The notes below the pieces were generated by a model. That model saw only the letters and a list, made by a program, of their open reading frames with translations. It made no database searches and was not told where the DNA came from. Shown here piece by piece: positions 26,247 through 35,898 of a stretch of 64,000 bases of DNA. A program made the position numbers and the translations under genes. Source of the DNA: Pontibacter silvestris (GTDB lineage: Bacteria; Bacteroidota; Bacteroidia; Cytophagales; Hymenobacteraceae). Location: NCBI RefSeq assembly GCF_020907275.1, contig NZ_JAJJWI010000001.1, positions 300,151-364,150 of the forward strand, read 5' to 3'. The number at the start of each line of letters is the position of its first letter. Position 1 is the stretch's first letter.

Positions 26247-28394
26247 ATGGATAAACTGATCCGGACAAGTAAGCATTTTCTTTTCAGTGAGTATTTCGCA
26301 GACGGTGTACGCACGACAATAGGAGTTCTTTTGCCTGCCCTAATCCTTACCCAGTTCGGACAACTGCAAACAGGCTTTCCTATTTCTATTGGAGCTCTTT
26401 GCGCCAGCCTGACAGATGTGCCCGGACCTGTAAAGCATAAGCGTAATGGTGTACTGCTATGTGTCCTGATCGTTTTTTTAGTAGCTCTGGTAACAGGGGT
26501 TGCCAGGTTGCATAACTTTACAATGGGCTTGGAGATCCTGTTGTTCTGCTTTTTCTTTTCCATGTTTACCGTGTATGGCAACCGGGCTGCTGTGGTGGGA
26601 ACTGCCGCACTGCTGGTCATGATTCTGGTAATGGGCCTTCATCCTGAGAACATATGGGTATTTGGAGGCTTACTGGCAGCGGGAGGTGTATGGTATTTGT
26701 TGCTGAGTATGCTCTTCTCCCATATTTTGCCTTATCGCCCGGCGCAGCATGCTTTAGGAGAGTGTATTCGTGAGGTGGCTAAGTTCCTAAAGCTTAAGGC
26801 CGAGTTTTACAGCCCTATAACAGATCTTGATGAAGACTATCGTAAAGTGGTGCTGCAGCAGATTGTTGTTAGCGAGAAACAGGATGCTGTTAGGGAACTG
26901 TTGATTAAGAGTAGATTAATGATGAAGGAGTCTACGGTGCAGGGGCGTATGCTGGTACTAACTTTTGTGGATGTTGTTGACCTCTATGAGCAGATCGCAG
27001 CCATACAGTATGATTATGCTGCCATGAGGGAGTCATTGGGAAAAACGGGTGTATTAGAGCATGTTGGCCGGCTGATAAGGCTTGTTGCTGATGAACTGAA
27101 TGATATAGGCTGGGCTATTCAGTCGAATACTCGTTTTACTCCTAAACTTGACCTGAATAAGGAGATTGAGTTGCTTCGAATCGAATTTGATAAAATACAG
27201 GCAGGTAACTTAGAGGTAAGCAGCCTGGTGCTGAAGAGGATTCTGGTTAACATTCGTAGTATGGCACAGCGGCTCAAAGCCATACAAAGCTATTTTGATG
27301 CAAAGTCACGCAGTGTAGTGGCAAGTGCTGGCGAAGAGTTGGAGTACACTAGGTTTGTGGCGTTTCAGGATTATGACTTCAAAAAGTTTATTGATAATCT
27401 GACTCCTGAATCAGGGATATTCAGGCATTCGCTACGGGTGGCATTTGTGTGCCTCTTAGGTTTTATTCTTACCAAATCAGTTGCTTTAGGGCACCATAGC
27501 TATTGGGTTTTGCTTACTATTATTGTTATTCTGAAGCCTGCCTTTAGCCTTACCAAACTACGAAACTATCAGCGCCTGGTCGGTACTATAATAGGAGGGG
27601 GAATAGGTGTCTTAATGCTGGCGGTTATAGAAGACAAGGTGGCGCAGTTTATGTTGCTGGTGATATTTATGATAGGCACTTTCAGCTTCCAGCGCATAAA
27701 TTATGTAATTAGTGTCATTTTTATGACACCTTTTATTCTGATCATTTTTGGTTTTTTGGGAGGGTCAAACTTTACCGTTGCTCAGGAGCGCATCGTGGAT
27801 ACGTTAATTGGCTGTGTTATTGCCTTTACGGCCAGTTATTTAATATTCCCTAACTGGGAGTCGGATAAACTGAATGTTTTTATGCAGGAAATGATTCGTG
27901 CCAATATAAATTATCTTCAAAAACTAGCAGAGAGCTTTTTAGGTAAAAGGGTAGGTGCAACTGAATACAAGTTGGCTAGAAAAGATGTATATGTAAGTTC
28001 TGCTAACCTTTCGGCTGCTTTCCAGCGAATGATTTCTGAGCCAAAAAGAAAGCAGCGGTTCGGGGAATCTATTTATAATTTTTTAGTGCTGAATCATATA
28101 CTATCATCGAATATTGCGTCTGCTGCTTCTGCCTTGCTGGCAAAGGATGCCCAGATTTATCCGGCTGAATATGCAGGCCAGGTCAGGCGAAGTATTGCAG
28201 CACTACAGGAGGGGTTGAAACGCTTAGCTGTAGCAGCACCTCAGGAGCCTTTCCAGGATGTCTCTTTTTCAGAGTATGAGGTGCCAGAAAAAGCTGCTTT
28301 GAACGAAGATGATGTCCTGCTAAAGGAGCAGTTAACTTTTATGCTGAAGGTTAGCCAGGATATCTGTAAAACAACAGAAGCTATCGCTTCCTAG
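26247..28394 (+). CDS. FUSC-family (YccS/YhfK-like) inner-membrane protein
   Basis: A 715-residue protein with two clusters of membrane helices, at about residues 25-170 and 385-525, separated and followed by cytoplasmic alpha-helical domains. This layout, and the second cluster (FRHSLRVAFVCLLGFILTKS ... RLVGTIIGGGIG), is that of the FUSC superfamily, which includes YccS and the aromatic acid exporter AaeB. The likely role is export of aromatic or other organic compounds, but no substrate is known for this branch. The gene is divergent from tamB and shares with it a spacer with a tandem repeat. Confidence 0.87.
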   Translation: MDKLIRTSKHFLFSEYFADGVRTTIGVLLPALILTQFGQLQTGFPISIGALCASLTDVPGPVKHKRNGVLLCVLIVFLVALVTGVARLHNFTMGLEILLFCFFFSMFTVYGNRAAVVGTAALLVMILVMGLHPENIWVFGGLLAAGGVWYLLLSMLFSHILPYRPAQHALGECIREVAKFLKLKAEFYSPITDLDEDYRKVVLQQIVVSEKQDAVRELLIKSRLMMKESTVQGRMLVLTFVDVVDLYEQIAAIQYDYAAMRESLGKTGVLEHVGRLIRLVADELNDIGWAIQSNTRFTPKLDLNKEIELLRIEFDKIQAGNLEVSSLVLKRILVNIRSMAQRLKAIQSYFDAKSRSVVASAGEELEYTRFVAFQDYDFKKFIDNLTPESGIFRHSLRVAFVCLLGFILTKSVALGHHSYWVLLTIIVILKPAFSLTKLRNYQRLVGTIIGGGIGVLMLAVIEDKVAQFMLLVIFMIGTFSFQRINYVISVIFMTPFILIIFGFLGGSNFTVAQERIVDTLIGCVIAFTASYLIFPNWESDKLNVFMQEMIRANINYLQKLAESFLGKRVGATEYKLARKDVYVSSANLSAAFQRMISEPKRKQRFGESIYNFLVLNHILSSNIASAASALLAKDAQIYPAEYAGQVRRSIAALQEGLKRLAVAAPQEPFQDVSFSEYEVPEKAALNEDDVLLKEQLTFMLKVSQDICKTTEAIAS

Positions 28395-28424
28395 TCTGTT
28401 CTGACTGTTTACACTCTTTTGTTT

Positions 28425-28432
28425 TATATTTG
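28425..28432 (+). promoter_or_regulatory. Bacteroidota -7 box for the SDR gene
   Basis: TATATTTG fits TAnnTTTG exactly and lies 40 bases before the SDR start. No matching -33 box at 17-20 bases is clear. Confidence 0.45.
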
Positions 28433-28472
28433 CATGTATTAACATAAGTTATCATTACAAATAAAAATAGAT

Positions 28473-29189
28473 ATGGAATCATTAAGAGGAAAGAATGCCA
28501 TAGTAACGGGTGCCGGAAAAGGTATAGGCCGTGCTATTGCCATAGCGCTTGCCAATGAAGGAGTTAATGTCGGCCTTTTGGCACGTACTGCCAGCCAGTT
28601 AGAAGAAGTTGCTTCAGAAATAGAAGTTATTGGAGTAAAAGCCTCTTTCGCCACAGCCAACGTCGCTGATATGGAAGGTGTAAACGCAGCGGTAGAAAAA
28701 GTTAAAAGTGACTTAGGTGCCATTGATATTCTGATTAACAATGCAGGAATAGGCAGTTTTGGCAAGTTCCTGGAACTGGAGCCGGCAGAATGGGAGAATA
28801 TCATTAAAGTAAACCTGATGGGCGTTTACTACGTCACCAGAGCTGTATTGCCAGAAATGATTGAGCGCCAGACAGGAGATATCATTAATATTTCCTCAAC
28901 AGCTGGTCAGCGTGGTGCTGCTGTAACAAGTGCTTATAGTGCCTCTAAGTTTGCCGTGATGGGCTTAACGGAATCTCTGATGCAGGAGGTTCGGAAGCAC
29001 AACATTCGCGTAAGTGCACTTACTCCAAGCACAGTGGCTACTGAACTTGCCTATAGCAACAAGTTAACAGACGGCAACCCTGAAAAAGTAATGCAGCCTG
29101 AGGACTTAGCTGAGTTTATCATTTCCCAATTAAAACTCAACCGCCGTATTTTTATCAAAGAAGCTGGTATGTGGTCTACTAATCCTTAA
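28473..29189 (+). CDS. Short-chain dehydrogenase/reductase (3-ketoacyl-ACP reductase-like)
   Basis: A 238-residue classical SDR. The nucleotide-binding [10 protein letters not shown] motif is at residues 12-21, the NNAG motif near residue 90, the catalytic Ser in NISSTAG and the YSASK motif (Tyr and Lys of the active site) near residue 150. It reduces or oxidises a carbonyl/alcohol with NAD(P)H. FabG-like sequence is clear, but stand-alone copies like this often have other substrates, so I give no symbol. Single-gene unit with its own -7 box and a strong terminator. Confidence 0.9.
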   Translation: MESLRGKNAIVTGAGKGIGRAIAIALANEGVNVGLLARTASQLEEVASEIEVIGVKASFATANVADMEGVNAAVEKVKSDLGAIDILINNAGIGSFGKFLELEPAEWENIIKVNLMGVYYVTRAVLPEMIERQTGDIINISSTAGQRGAAVTSAYSASKFAVMGLTESLMQEVRKHNIRVSALTPSTVATELAYSNKLTDGNPEKVMQPEDLAEFIISQLKLNRRIFIKEAGMWSTNP

Positions 29190-29194
29190 AAAGT

Positions 29195-29227
29195 AAAAGC
29201 CCTGAAAGTAATTTCAGGGCTTTTTTT
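29195..29227 (+). terminator. Intrinsic terminator after the SDR gene
   Basis: Arms AAAAGCCCTGAAA (29195-29207) and TTTCAGGGCTTTT (29212-29224), 4-base loop, followed by more T residues. Confidence 0.92.
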
Positions 29228-29273
29228 ATGATGTTGCTCTCAGCTGATTTAATCCGGTCAGACTTCCGAAAGT

Positions 29274-31544
29274 CTAAAAAGAATAGGTTATACCTGCTTT
29301 TAAAAAGAAGGGTGTTCCTGGGGTAAAATGTATTTCTGTAACAGATTCTGTTTCTGTTCTTAATCTTGACTCTGTTTCAAACTGGGCTTCTCTCCAGTTG
29401 CTGTTTAGCAGGTTTTCTGCTGTCAGTTTAAACTCTAAGTTACGGATGGTATAACCTGCCACAGCATCCAGCAGGAAGTAACCTTCAGCTGTCAGGCTAT
29501 TGTCTTCGTTTGCTGGACGGTCTTTTAAATAGCGATAGCGCAGGCTTCCGTTTAAGCCTTTGTTATTGCGGTACGTGATACCTCCTGTACTGGTAAAAGT
29601 AGGGGCGAGCGGAATATAATTTTCTCCTTCATCCTCTTCTCTTGATCTTGGTTTAGCTAAGCTTACATCTGCATCTGCAAAAATATAGTTGTGCAACTGG
29701 TATCTTGCTGATACATCCAATCCATAGCGGCGTGTTTTACCAGATGGCTCCACAATGCCCTCGTCGCCTACGTATACAAATTCCTGGTCCAGGTCCAGTG
29801 CCCAAAGCGCTGTTTGCAGAATCAGGTTAGGGAATGGCTTATATATAAAGCCAATGTCTGTGCCATAGGCTGCCGGTAAAATTTCATCCTTATCAGCTAC
29901 TACCGACACTCTTGTGTCGTTAGAATGGAAGCCCATACCGGTGCTGACATAGAACTGTAACGTAGGGGAATAGGTGTAGTAAACGTTTAGCTTAGGGCTT
30001 ACTCTGTTCTGTGCAGCTGTTTGCCTGTTAAAGGTAGAATCCTCTGCCAGATGGCTTATATAGTCAAACTGGAACTGGTCGAAGCGCAGAGCTGCATTTA
30101 GAGTCAGTTTAGATGAAAGCTCCAGTGTCTCGCTTAAGTAAGCAAACGCATTCAGTTCTTCTATGTCTCCTTTTGTAACGTTAGATAGTGTAACTTGCCT
30201 ACCTTTTGTACGGGATAGTTCTGAGTCCTGCACTATGTCGTAGCGCAACCCTAAGCCTGCCTCACTGCGGAGTGGTTTGTTAAACAAGGTTAGCTCTTTG
30301 CTGTAAGAGCCTTTGTAGCCAAAAATGTTCCTGCTTTCCTTCTGTCGTATTTGGTCGCCATTGGTGCTGTCGTTCAGGAAAAAAGTGAAGTTAGAATACA
30401 ACTCAAAATCATAATTAATAAGGTAGACCTGGTTCTCCAGTATTGCTCCATTGTCCAGCAAAGTCTGTAAATGCAGGTTTATATTCTGGCGCGAGGTGCT
30501 GCCGCCTTCTGTATTGTCTATAGAACCGAACCGGCTGATAAGGTCTGTTTCTATTGCTCGTACCGGAATCTGCCCGGAAGCATCCCATTTACTACGGAAA
30601 GTGGAAACAGAAGCAGTCAGTATCTTATTGCCATTTAACACACCTTGATAATGACCGTAAAGGTTGAGACGGTTAAAATTTTGAGGAGAGTCGAAATAGC
30701 CGTTTGTAAACATATATTCTGTCGCCAGGTAAGCATTTTGTTGCTTTTGTTTTGCTGCATCACCTAATAAATCGAACATGCCTACAGCCCTGTACGTGTC
30801 AAAGCGACCCGCCTCCAGTTTTAAACTGCTGTTGCTAAGGCTGGAACGGGTATTAAAATCCACATAACCTGCTGTTGCAAAGTTCCCTTTATCTGCCTTA
30901 TAAACACCTTTACCAAAATCTACATTCTCTATAGTTTCTGGTATCAGAAAGTGCAGGTCAGCGTAGCCTTGCCCATGCGCATGCGATACCATGTTAACAG
31001 GCATGCCATCAACTGAAATGTTGATGTCTGTACCATGGTCTATGTCAAAACCTCGTAGAAATATCTGCTCTGCTTTACCTCCTCCGGCATGTTGTGCTAT
31101 AAAAAGGCCGGGTACAATACGTAAGACCTCCTGAGAGTTCTGAATCGGGCGCAGGTTAATATCAACAGCACTGATAGTGCTAAGTGGTTTTTCCTGGTTA
31201 GTTGTTATGGCTACTTCTGATAAATTAAATTCACCGTGTTCCAGTTGGGTGGCTACCAATGTGGTTTCGCTGTCTTTTACTTCTACTGTTTGTATAGCAG
31301 ATTTGTAACCAAGATAAGATACCCGAATTTCATACTTTCCTTCCGGGAGCTCTGTAAATGTGTAAGTTCCGAACACATCAGTAGTAGTGGCTTTCTGGGT
31401 ACCTGCTATTACCACCGTGGCTCCTGCCAGTGGTGCATTATCTGCTTTACCAAACACGCCCCCTTTTATTGAGCCATTATGCGCAAAAGCCACTTCAAAA
31501 GAAATTAAGACAAGCTGAAAGGCAATTAATAGAAGCTTTTTCAC
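29274..31544 (-). CDS. TonB-dependent outer-membrane receptor
   Basis: A 756-residue receptor with a signal peptide, a carboxypeptidase-like regulatory domain (residues about 25-110: GSIKGGVFGKADNAPLAGAT), a plug domain (about 120-240) and a 22-strand barrel ending in FLKAGITYSF. It takes up a large ligand across the outer membrane using TonB energy. The plug has an unusual histidine-rich stretch (MVSHAHGQGYADLHFL) that could touch a metal or metal chelate. No SusD partner is encoded beside it, so a polysaccharide role is less likely; the ligand is unknown. The start is GTG at 31544; no ATG exists upstream before a stop, and Lys-Lys follows at once as in signal peptides. Confidence 0.9.
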   Translation of the reverse strand: MKKLLLIAFQLVLISFEVAFAHNGSIKGGVFGKADNAPLAGATVVIAGTQKATTTDVFGTYTFTELPEGKYEIRVSYLGYKSAIQTVEVKDSETTLVATQLEHGEFNLSEVAITTNQEKPLSTISAVDINLRPIQNSQEVLRIVPGLFIAQHAGGGKAEQIFLRGFDIDHGTDINISVDGMPVNMVSHAHGQGYADLHFLIPETIENVDFGKGVYKADKGNFATAGYVDFNTRSSLSNSSLKLEAGRFDTYRAVGMFDLLGDAAKQKQQNAYLATEYMFTNGYFDSPQNFNRLNLYGHYQGVLNGNKILTASVSTFRSKWDASGQIPVRAIETDLISRFGSIDNTEGGSTSRQNINLHLQTLLDNGAILENQVYLINYDFELYSNFTFFLNDSTNGDQIRQKESRNIFGYKGSYSKELTLFNKPLRSEAGLGLRYDIVQDSELSRTKGRQVTLSNVTKGDIEELNAFAYLSETLELSSKLTLNAALRFDQFQFDYISHLAEDSTFNRQTAAQNRVSPKLNVYYTYSPTLQFYVSTGMGFHSNDTRVSVVADKDEILPAAYGTDIGFIYKPFPNLILQTALWALDLDQEFVYVGDEGIVEPSGKTRRYGLDVSARYQLHNYIFADADVSLAKPRSREEDEGENYIPLAPTFTSTGGITYRNNKGLNGSLRYRYLKDRPANEDNSLTAEGYFLLDAVAGYTIRNLEFKLTAENLLNSNWREAQFETESRLRTETESVTEIHFTPGTPFFLKAGITYSF

Positions 31545-31889
31545 AGGTGATTTTAACGAAGTTAATTGTCAATAAATTAGTTAGAACTGCAAAGATATCT
31601 TAACATGCCAATAATTACTTATTTAGTTAGAGCTTAAGTTTAATACAAAGCACCTCTTGCAGTTCTAACTGTCTAAGGAGAAGGAAGTGTTTCTTTAGGA
31701 GACATAATATCTGGAGTTCTTTAGAACCCACGGTATTTCAACATTATCCTGATGCTGTCGTATCTTTTAAGGTTTACTGATTGATGTTCAGTACAGTATG
31801 GCTTGCTTCTAATATTTAAGGAGATCAGGCCATAGTGTTTACCTTGCTTGAAGAGAGGCAGTTATTTATCTTTTAAGAAATTCTAACTC
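31545..31889. promoter_or_regulatory. Divergent control region with -7 box and repeated AGTTAGAACT-type motif
   Basis: The minus strand carries TATCTTTG (31597-31590), an exact -7 box for the TonB receptor. AGTTAGAACTGC (31579-31590) and its exact inverted copy GCAGTTCTAACT (31659-31670) flank the start region, and AGTTAGAGCT is at 31625-31634. AGTTAGAACT is itself a palindrome (AGTT-AG-AACT). A similar AGTTAGAACA lies at the same place relative to the -7 box in front of the GbsR-type regulator gene. No gene is seen in the spacer. Confidence 0.5.
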
Positions 31890-33668
31890 ATGGAGCAGAA
31901 AGTAAGTGATTTTATAGTTGAAAGGTTATCAAAGTGGGGTATTAAGCGAATATTCGGTTACCCTGGAGACGGTATAAACGGCATTATGGGGGCGATGAAT
32001 AGAGCTGATGGCCTGCTGGAGTTTATACAGGTGCGCCACGAGGAGATGGCCTCTATGATGGCTTGTGCGCATGCAAAATTTACAGGGGAAGTAGGCGTCT
32101 GCTTTGCCACTTCTGGTCCGGGAGCCATTCATTTGCTCAATGGGTTGTACGATGCAAAGCTGGACCATCAGCCGGTGGTGGCCATTGTGGGGCAAAAAGC
32201 CAGAACTGCTTTGGGAGGACATGCGCAGCAGGAGGTGGACTTGATGTCTTTGTTTAAAGATGTGGCAGGGGAATATGTGCAGATGGCTATGGATGCCAGT
32301 CAGGTGCGCCACCTGGTAGACAGAGCCATACGCATAGCCAAAGCACAGCGTACTGTTACCTGTGTTATTATTCCGAACGATGTACAGGAGCTGGAGTATC
32401 AGGATCCTCCTCACAAACATCAAACAGTTCACTCCGGTATTGGCTATTCAGAACCTCGTATTATTCCGCGCGATGAAGACCTGCAAAGAGCTGCTGAAGT
32501 ATTGAATGCCGGAAAGAAGGTAGCGATTCTGATAGGAGCAGGGGCTATGAAAGCAGCTGAAGAAGTATCACAGGTTGCTGATATATTGGGTACTGGTGTA
32601 GCAAAAGCTTATTTAGGAAAAGCTGCCTTACCCGATGAACTTCCTTTTGTAACGGGAGCCATAGGCTTTTTTGGTACTGATGCCACGCATGCGATGATGA
32701 CTGAGTGTGATACGTTGCTTATGATTGGCTCCAGCTTCCCTTATGCCGAGTTTCTGCCACAGGAAGGGCAGGCTAGAGGGGTTCAGATTGATATTGACGG
32801 CCGCATGCTTAGTATCCGCTATCCTATGGAGGTGCCACTGACAGGTGACAGTGCTGAGACGTTGCGGGCATTGATTCCTTTGCTAAAAAGGAAGGAAGAC
32901 CGTTCTTGGAGGGAAAAGATTGAGCGTAACATTAAAGAATGGTGGAAACAGGTAGAAGAGTTGGCAAGCAAGGAAGCAAATCCTTTGAACCCACGGCTGG
33001 TTTTTGAAAAGCTTTCTCCTAAGTTACCTGATAATTGTATTCTAATGTCGGACTCTGGTTCCACCTCCAGTTGGATGGCACAACATATAAGGATGCGCGA
33101 TGGCATGCAGTTTTCTGTTTCAGGAACCTTGGCAACTATGGGTTGCGCTGTGCCTTATGCGATAGCAGCTAAATTTGCTTATCCTGAACGTCTGGTAATA
33201 GGTTTTGCCGGAGATGGCGCTATGCAGATGAATGGGAATGAAGAACTCATCACCATTAAAAAGTATTGGCAACAGTGGAGCGATCCACGCCTTATTATTG
33301 TCGTGTTAAATAACCAGGACCTTAATTTCGTTACCTGGGAGCAGCGACTAATGGAGGGGGAACCAAAGTTTGATGCGTCACAGGTGTTGCCTGATTTTAA
33401 CTATGCGCAATATGCAGAGTCTCTGGGCTTGATCGGTATTCGTGTTGATCATCCTGAGCAGGTAGAGGCTGCATGGGAGAAGGCTTTACAGGCAGACAGG
33501 CCAGTTGTATTTGAAGCAGTTACAGACCCTGAAATAGTTACACTTACACCAAAGGTAGCTGCCAAATTCTCTGAAAGCCTTGCCTCAGCTATTGATAAGG
33601 GAGATAAGCCGGCAGGCCAACATTTAGAGGAACCATTAAAAACAGAGGTTGAAAAGGCCCGGGAATGA
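31890..33668 (+). CDS. Thiamine-pyrophosphate enzyme, pyruvate oxidase/acetolactate synthase type
   Basis: A 592-residue TPP enzyme with three domains: N-terminal PYR domain with the catalytic Glu in QVRHEEMASMMA, a central domain (about 205-335), and the C-terminal PP domain with the TPP/metal motif starting GFAGDGAMQMNG and closing with NNQDLNF. The overall sequence resembles PoxB/CidC pyruvate oxidases that make acetate from pyruvate and feed electrons to quinones; acetolactate synthase is less likely because no small subunit or ilv gene is nearby. It is a single gene, divergent from the TonB receptor, with its own terminator. The exact 2-keto acid is uncertain. Confidence 0.85.
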   Translation: MEQKVSDFIVERLSKWGIKRIFGYPGDGINGIMGAMNRADGLLEFIQVRHEEMASMMACAHAKFTGEVGVCFATSGPGAIHLLNGLYDAKLDHQPVVAIVGQKARTALGGHAQQEVDLMSLFKDVAGEYVQMAMDASQVRHLVDRAIRIAKAQRTVTCVIIPNDVQELEYQDPPHKHQTVHSGIGYSEPRIIPRDEDLQRAAEVLNAGKKVAILIGAGAMKAAEEVSQVADILGTGVAKAYLGKAALPDELPFVTGAIGFFGTDATHAMMTECDTLLMIGSSFPYAEFLPQEGQARGVQIDIDGRMLSIRYPMEVPLTGDSAETLRALIPLLKRKEDRSWREKIERNIKEWWKQVEELASKEANPLNPRLVFEKLSPKLPDNCILMSDSGSTSSWMAQHIRMRDGMQFSVSGTLATMGCAVPYAIAAKFAYPERLVIGFAGDGAMQMNGNEELITIKKYWQQWSDPRLIIVVLNNQDLNFVTWEQRLMEGEPKFDASQVLPDFNYAQYAESLGLIGIRVDHPEQVEAAWEKALQADRPVVFEAVTDPEIVTLTPKVAAKFSESLASAIDKGDKPAGQHLEEPLKTEVEKARE

Positions 33669-33676
33669 CAGGAAAG

Positions 33677-33707
33677 CAAAAGGCTGCCCAGATAGGGCAG
33701 CCTTTTG
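33677..33707. terminator. Hairpin terminator
   Basis: Perfect 13-bp arms CAAAAGGCTGCCC and GGGCAGCCTTTTG with a 5-base loop, between the convergent TPP enzyme and subtilase genes. Confidence 0.92.
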
Positions 33708-33728
33708 TATAAAAGGAGAAATTGCGGT

Positions 33729-35261
33729 TTATTGAATGGCTGTAACAGCTTTAAGCGCATTTAAGCGGCCATGTCCGTAATATGGGTCACGGCCTGATTT
33801 GCCTAAGTCGTCAGCTGAGGCACGCATGGCAGCCTCAACTCTAGCTGGGGCCATCTGTCCTCCATTTTGGCCAATAATCAAAGCGGCTACACCTGTTGCA
33901 TGTGGTGCGGCCATACTTGTGCCCACTGACCAATAGTAAGAAGATCTTGTTGGATCAAGATTACTGCCAGAACTGAACACATAATCAAAAACGTAAGCAT
34001 ACTGCGTAACTCCTCCAATAGTAACTATTTCGTTACCTGGATAAGAATAATCTCCACCCGGAGCAGCAAAATCAATATCAGATGTGCCATAGTTAGAATA
34101 AGAAGCCAGGTAATCAAGATTAGCCGTTAATGGGTTCAAAGCCCAGCCTTGAGGCGCAGTCGCTGAAATAGAGATTACATTTGGTGCACCAGCTGGAATA
34201 TGAACCAAAGACTTGTCTTTGTTACCATTGTTGGCATCGTTACCAGCTGAAGCAATAATAGTAACACCTTGCTGTGTGGCATAGGTGGTTACTTTGCTAA
34301 TAGCATTGATTAACTCTTGTGTAGCCTTGGTGTCATTTACAATAAAGTCATCGGAAGTGTCATCTGGTGTGCCATTGTCATCTAAATATTTACCGTTACG
34401 TGGAAGGGCAGCACCTAAGCTCATGTTAATAACGTCAGCACCTTGTTCCACGGCATGTAAGATACCTTGCATCATCCAGGAAAAAGAACCTGAACCAGAG
34501 TCACGTAAAACTTTTACTAGAATAAGCTGTGCTTCAGGAGCTACACCAATAATGCCTATACCATTGTCGGCAGCGGCAATAGTACCAGCTGTATGTGTAC
34601 CGTGGCTACCAACATCTGAAAGTCTGTATTCTAATACTTCGTCAGGTACAAAGTTAGCACTGGCAGCCAAATCAATATTAGGAGCTAAATCGAGGTGGTC
34701 AAGGTCAAAGCCACTATCCAGAACTGCTACACGAACACCTTTGCCGCGAGCACCTGCATTCCATGCTTCAGGAGCATTAACAGCATCATGCCCCCACTGC
34801 AAATCAAAATAGCGATCGTTGTCACCGCTGTAAGGAGGGTTTCCATAAATGGCTTCTATCTCCACTACCTTTTCATCAGCCGGGTTGTACCACTGCACTT
34901 CTACATCGCGGATAACAGAGCTGACACCTTTTATTTTACCTGCTTTGGTGGCGAACTCAGGGTCAGTAGAGGTAACAGTAGCGATACCTACTTTGTCCAT
35001 GCTGCTGGTCAATTCACCTTTTATAGATTTCAGCTGACCTTTTAGGTCAGAAGGGAGGCTGTTAGAAGATGAAATAACAATGTAGTTGTTCCCTTTTAAT
35101 TTTACAGCAGGGTTCAGGGAGCCATCCTGCACAGCGCTTTCAATGCTCTGGCTAAGGCTGGCTGTTGGTGTTACCTCCTGTTCTACTGTACTACAGCCAA
35201 AGCTCGCTGTAAGAGAGAACATTAGCCCATAAAGGACTTTAGATTTGTAGCGTGATTTCAT
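33729..35261 (-). CDS. S8 (subtilisin-family) serine protease, lipoprotein
   Basis: A 510-residue secreted protease. The N-terminus is a lipoprotein signal with Cys at about residue 23 (ASFGCS), followed by an inhibitor I9-like propeptide (about 55-125) and the S8 catalytic domain. The triad is complete: Asp in VRVAVLDSGFD, His in GSHGTHTAG, and Ser in VGTSMAAPHATG, with the oxyanion Asn in IIASAGNDANN. It would work at the outer membrane or cell surface. It has no C-terminal sorting domain, consistent with lipid anchoring. Convergent with the TPP gene. Confidence 0.92.
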   Translation of the reverse strand: MKSRYKSKVLYGLMFSLTASFGCSTVEQEVTPTASLSQSIESAVQDGSLNPAVKLKGNNYIVISSSNSLPSDLKGQLKSIKGELTSSMDKVGIATVTSTDPEFATKAGKIKGVSSVIRDVEVQWYNPADEKVVEIEAIYGNPPYSGDNDRYFDLQWGHDAVNAPEAWNAGARGKGVRVAVLDSGFDLDHLDLAPNIDLAASANFVPDEVLEYRLSDVGSHGTHTAGTIAAADNGIGIIGVAPEAQLILVKVLRDSGSGSFSWMMQGILHAVEQGADVINMSLGAALPRNGKYLDDNGTPDDTSDDFIVNDTKATQELINAISKVTTYATQQGVTIIASAGNDANNGNKDKSLVHIPAGAPNVISISATAPQGWALNPLTANLDYLASYSNYGTSDIDFAAPGGDYSYPGNEIVTIGGVTQYAYVFDYVFSSGSNLDPTRSSYYWSVGTSMAAPHATGVAALIIGQNGGQMAPARVEAAMRASADDLGKSGRDPYYGHGRLNALKAVTAIQ

Positions 35262-35898
35262 AAGCGCGATTAAACGTTACAACTTTTTAAAATTAGAAAT
35301 AGTTTGTTTGATTTAATTGAGGTACTTCAGGGTGAAGTATTCTTCAATTGTATTTCTAAAACTATAAATAAATAGTGATAAACAAACAATTTTTGTAAAA
35401 GAATAGATAAAAATATTCAATGTTAAAAGTTAAAACAGTATAATATATAACTATTTGTATATTATAATCAGGTGTTCATAGACATGAACATCCGTTTTTG
35501 AAAGAAATAATCTTATAAGAGTTCAGTAATGAAGTACTGCTTATTCAGGTTCTATTTAGAAGGGTGATAGGTATTTATGCTATGTTATTGACAACACGAA
35601 AACTTTAAATAAGCAAAACTTTTAGCAGATGAGTTTAGTTACTGCAATTATTGTCTGGCTCCTCTCTGGGTGAATGCGCAAGGTTTTTAAGTTCATAACC
35701 AGACAATCAAACCTAAATAATATTGTCCGTTATTAAAGTTTAAGCGTATAGGCTGATATGCTAATATGGAAGACTTTGACTATAGCTATAATTAGGTTTT
35801 AGTTGTCATTCCTTTACAAAATACGGACACCTGTTCTAAATAACTTGTAAATATCAGCCAAGGAATAAGGCTTTTGAACAGCGATTTTAACAGTACAC
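35262..35898. other. A+T-rich intergenic region bordering the polysaccharide locus
   Basis: No gene is supported in these 637 bases between the divergent subtilase and GT4 genes. It holds a terminator-like hairpin at 35471-35497, a distant inverted repeat ATTGTCTGG (35650-35658) / CCAGACAAT (35699-35707), and TGTCCGTTATTAA at 35724-35736, whose reverse complement resembles the tandem repeat near 26.1 kb. Confidence 0.5.
35471..35497 (+). terminator. Terminator-like hairpin in a gene-free region
   Basis: GGTGTTCAT (35471-35479) pairs with ATGAACATC (35484-35492) around AGAC, with one G-U pair, followed by CGTTTTT. It reads as an intrinsic terminator on the plus strand, yet no plus-strand gene lies upstream of it; it could end a small RNA or act in the leader of the GT4 gene. 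Confidence 0.4.

Noticed and set aside
31890-33668. Acetolactate synthase large subunit
   Set aside because: No small regulatory subunit or branched-chain amino acid genes nearby and overall similarity is to pyruvate-oxidase-type TPP enzymes.
34285-34812. 175-codon open frame antisense to the subtilase gene
   Set aside because: Shadow of a strongly supported S8 protease.
35650-35707. 9-bp inverted repeat ATTGTCTGG / CCAGACAAT, 40 bases apart
   Set aside because: Arms are short and distant; this can arise by chance and no transposase gene or duplication is linked to it.
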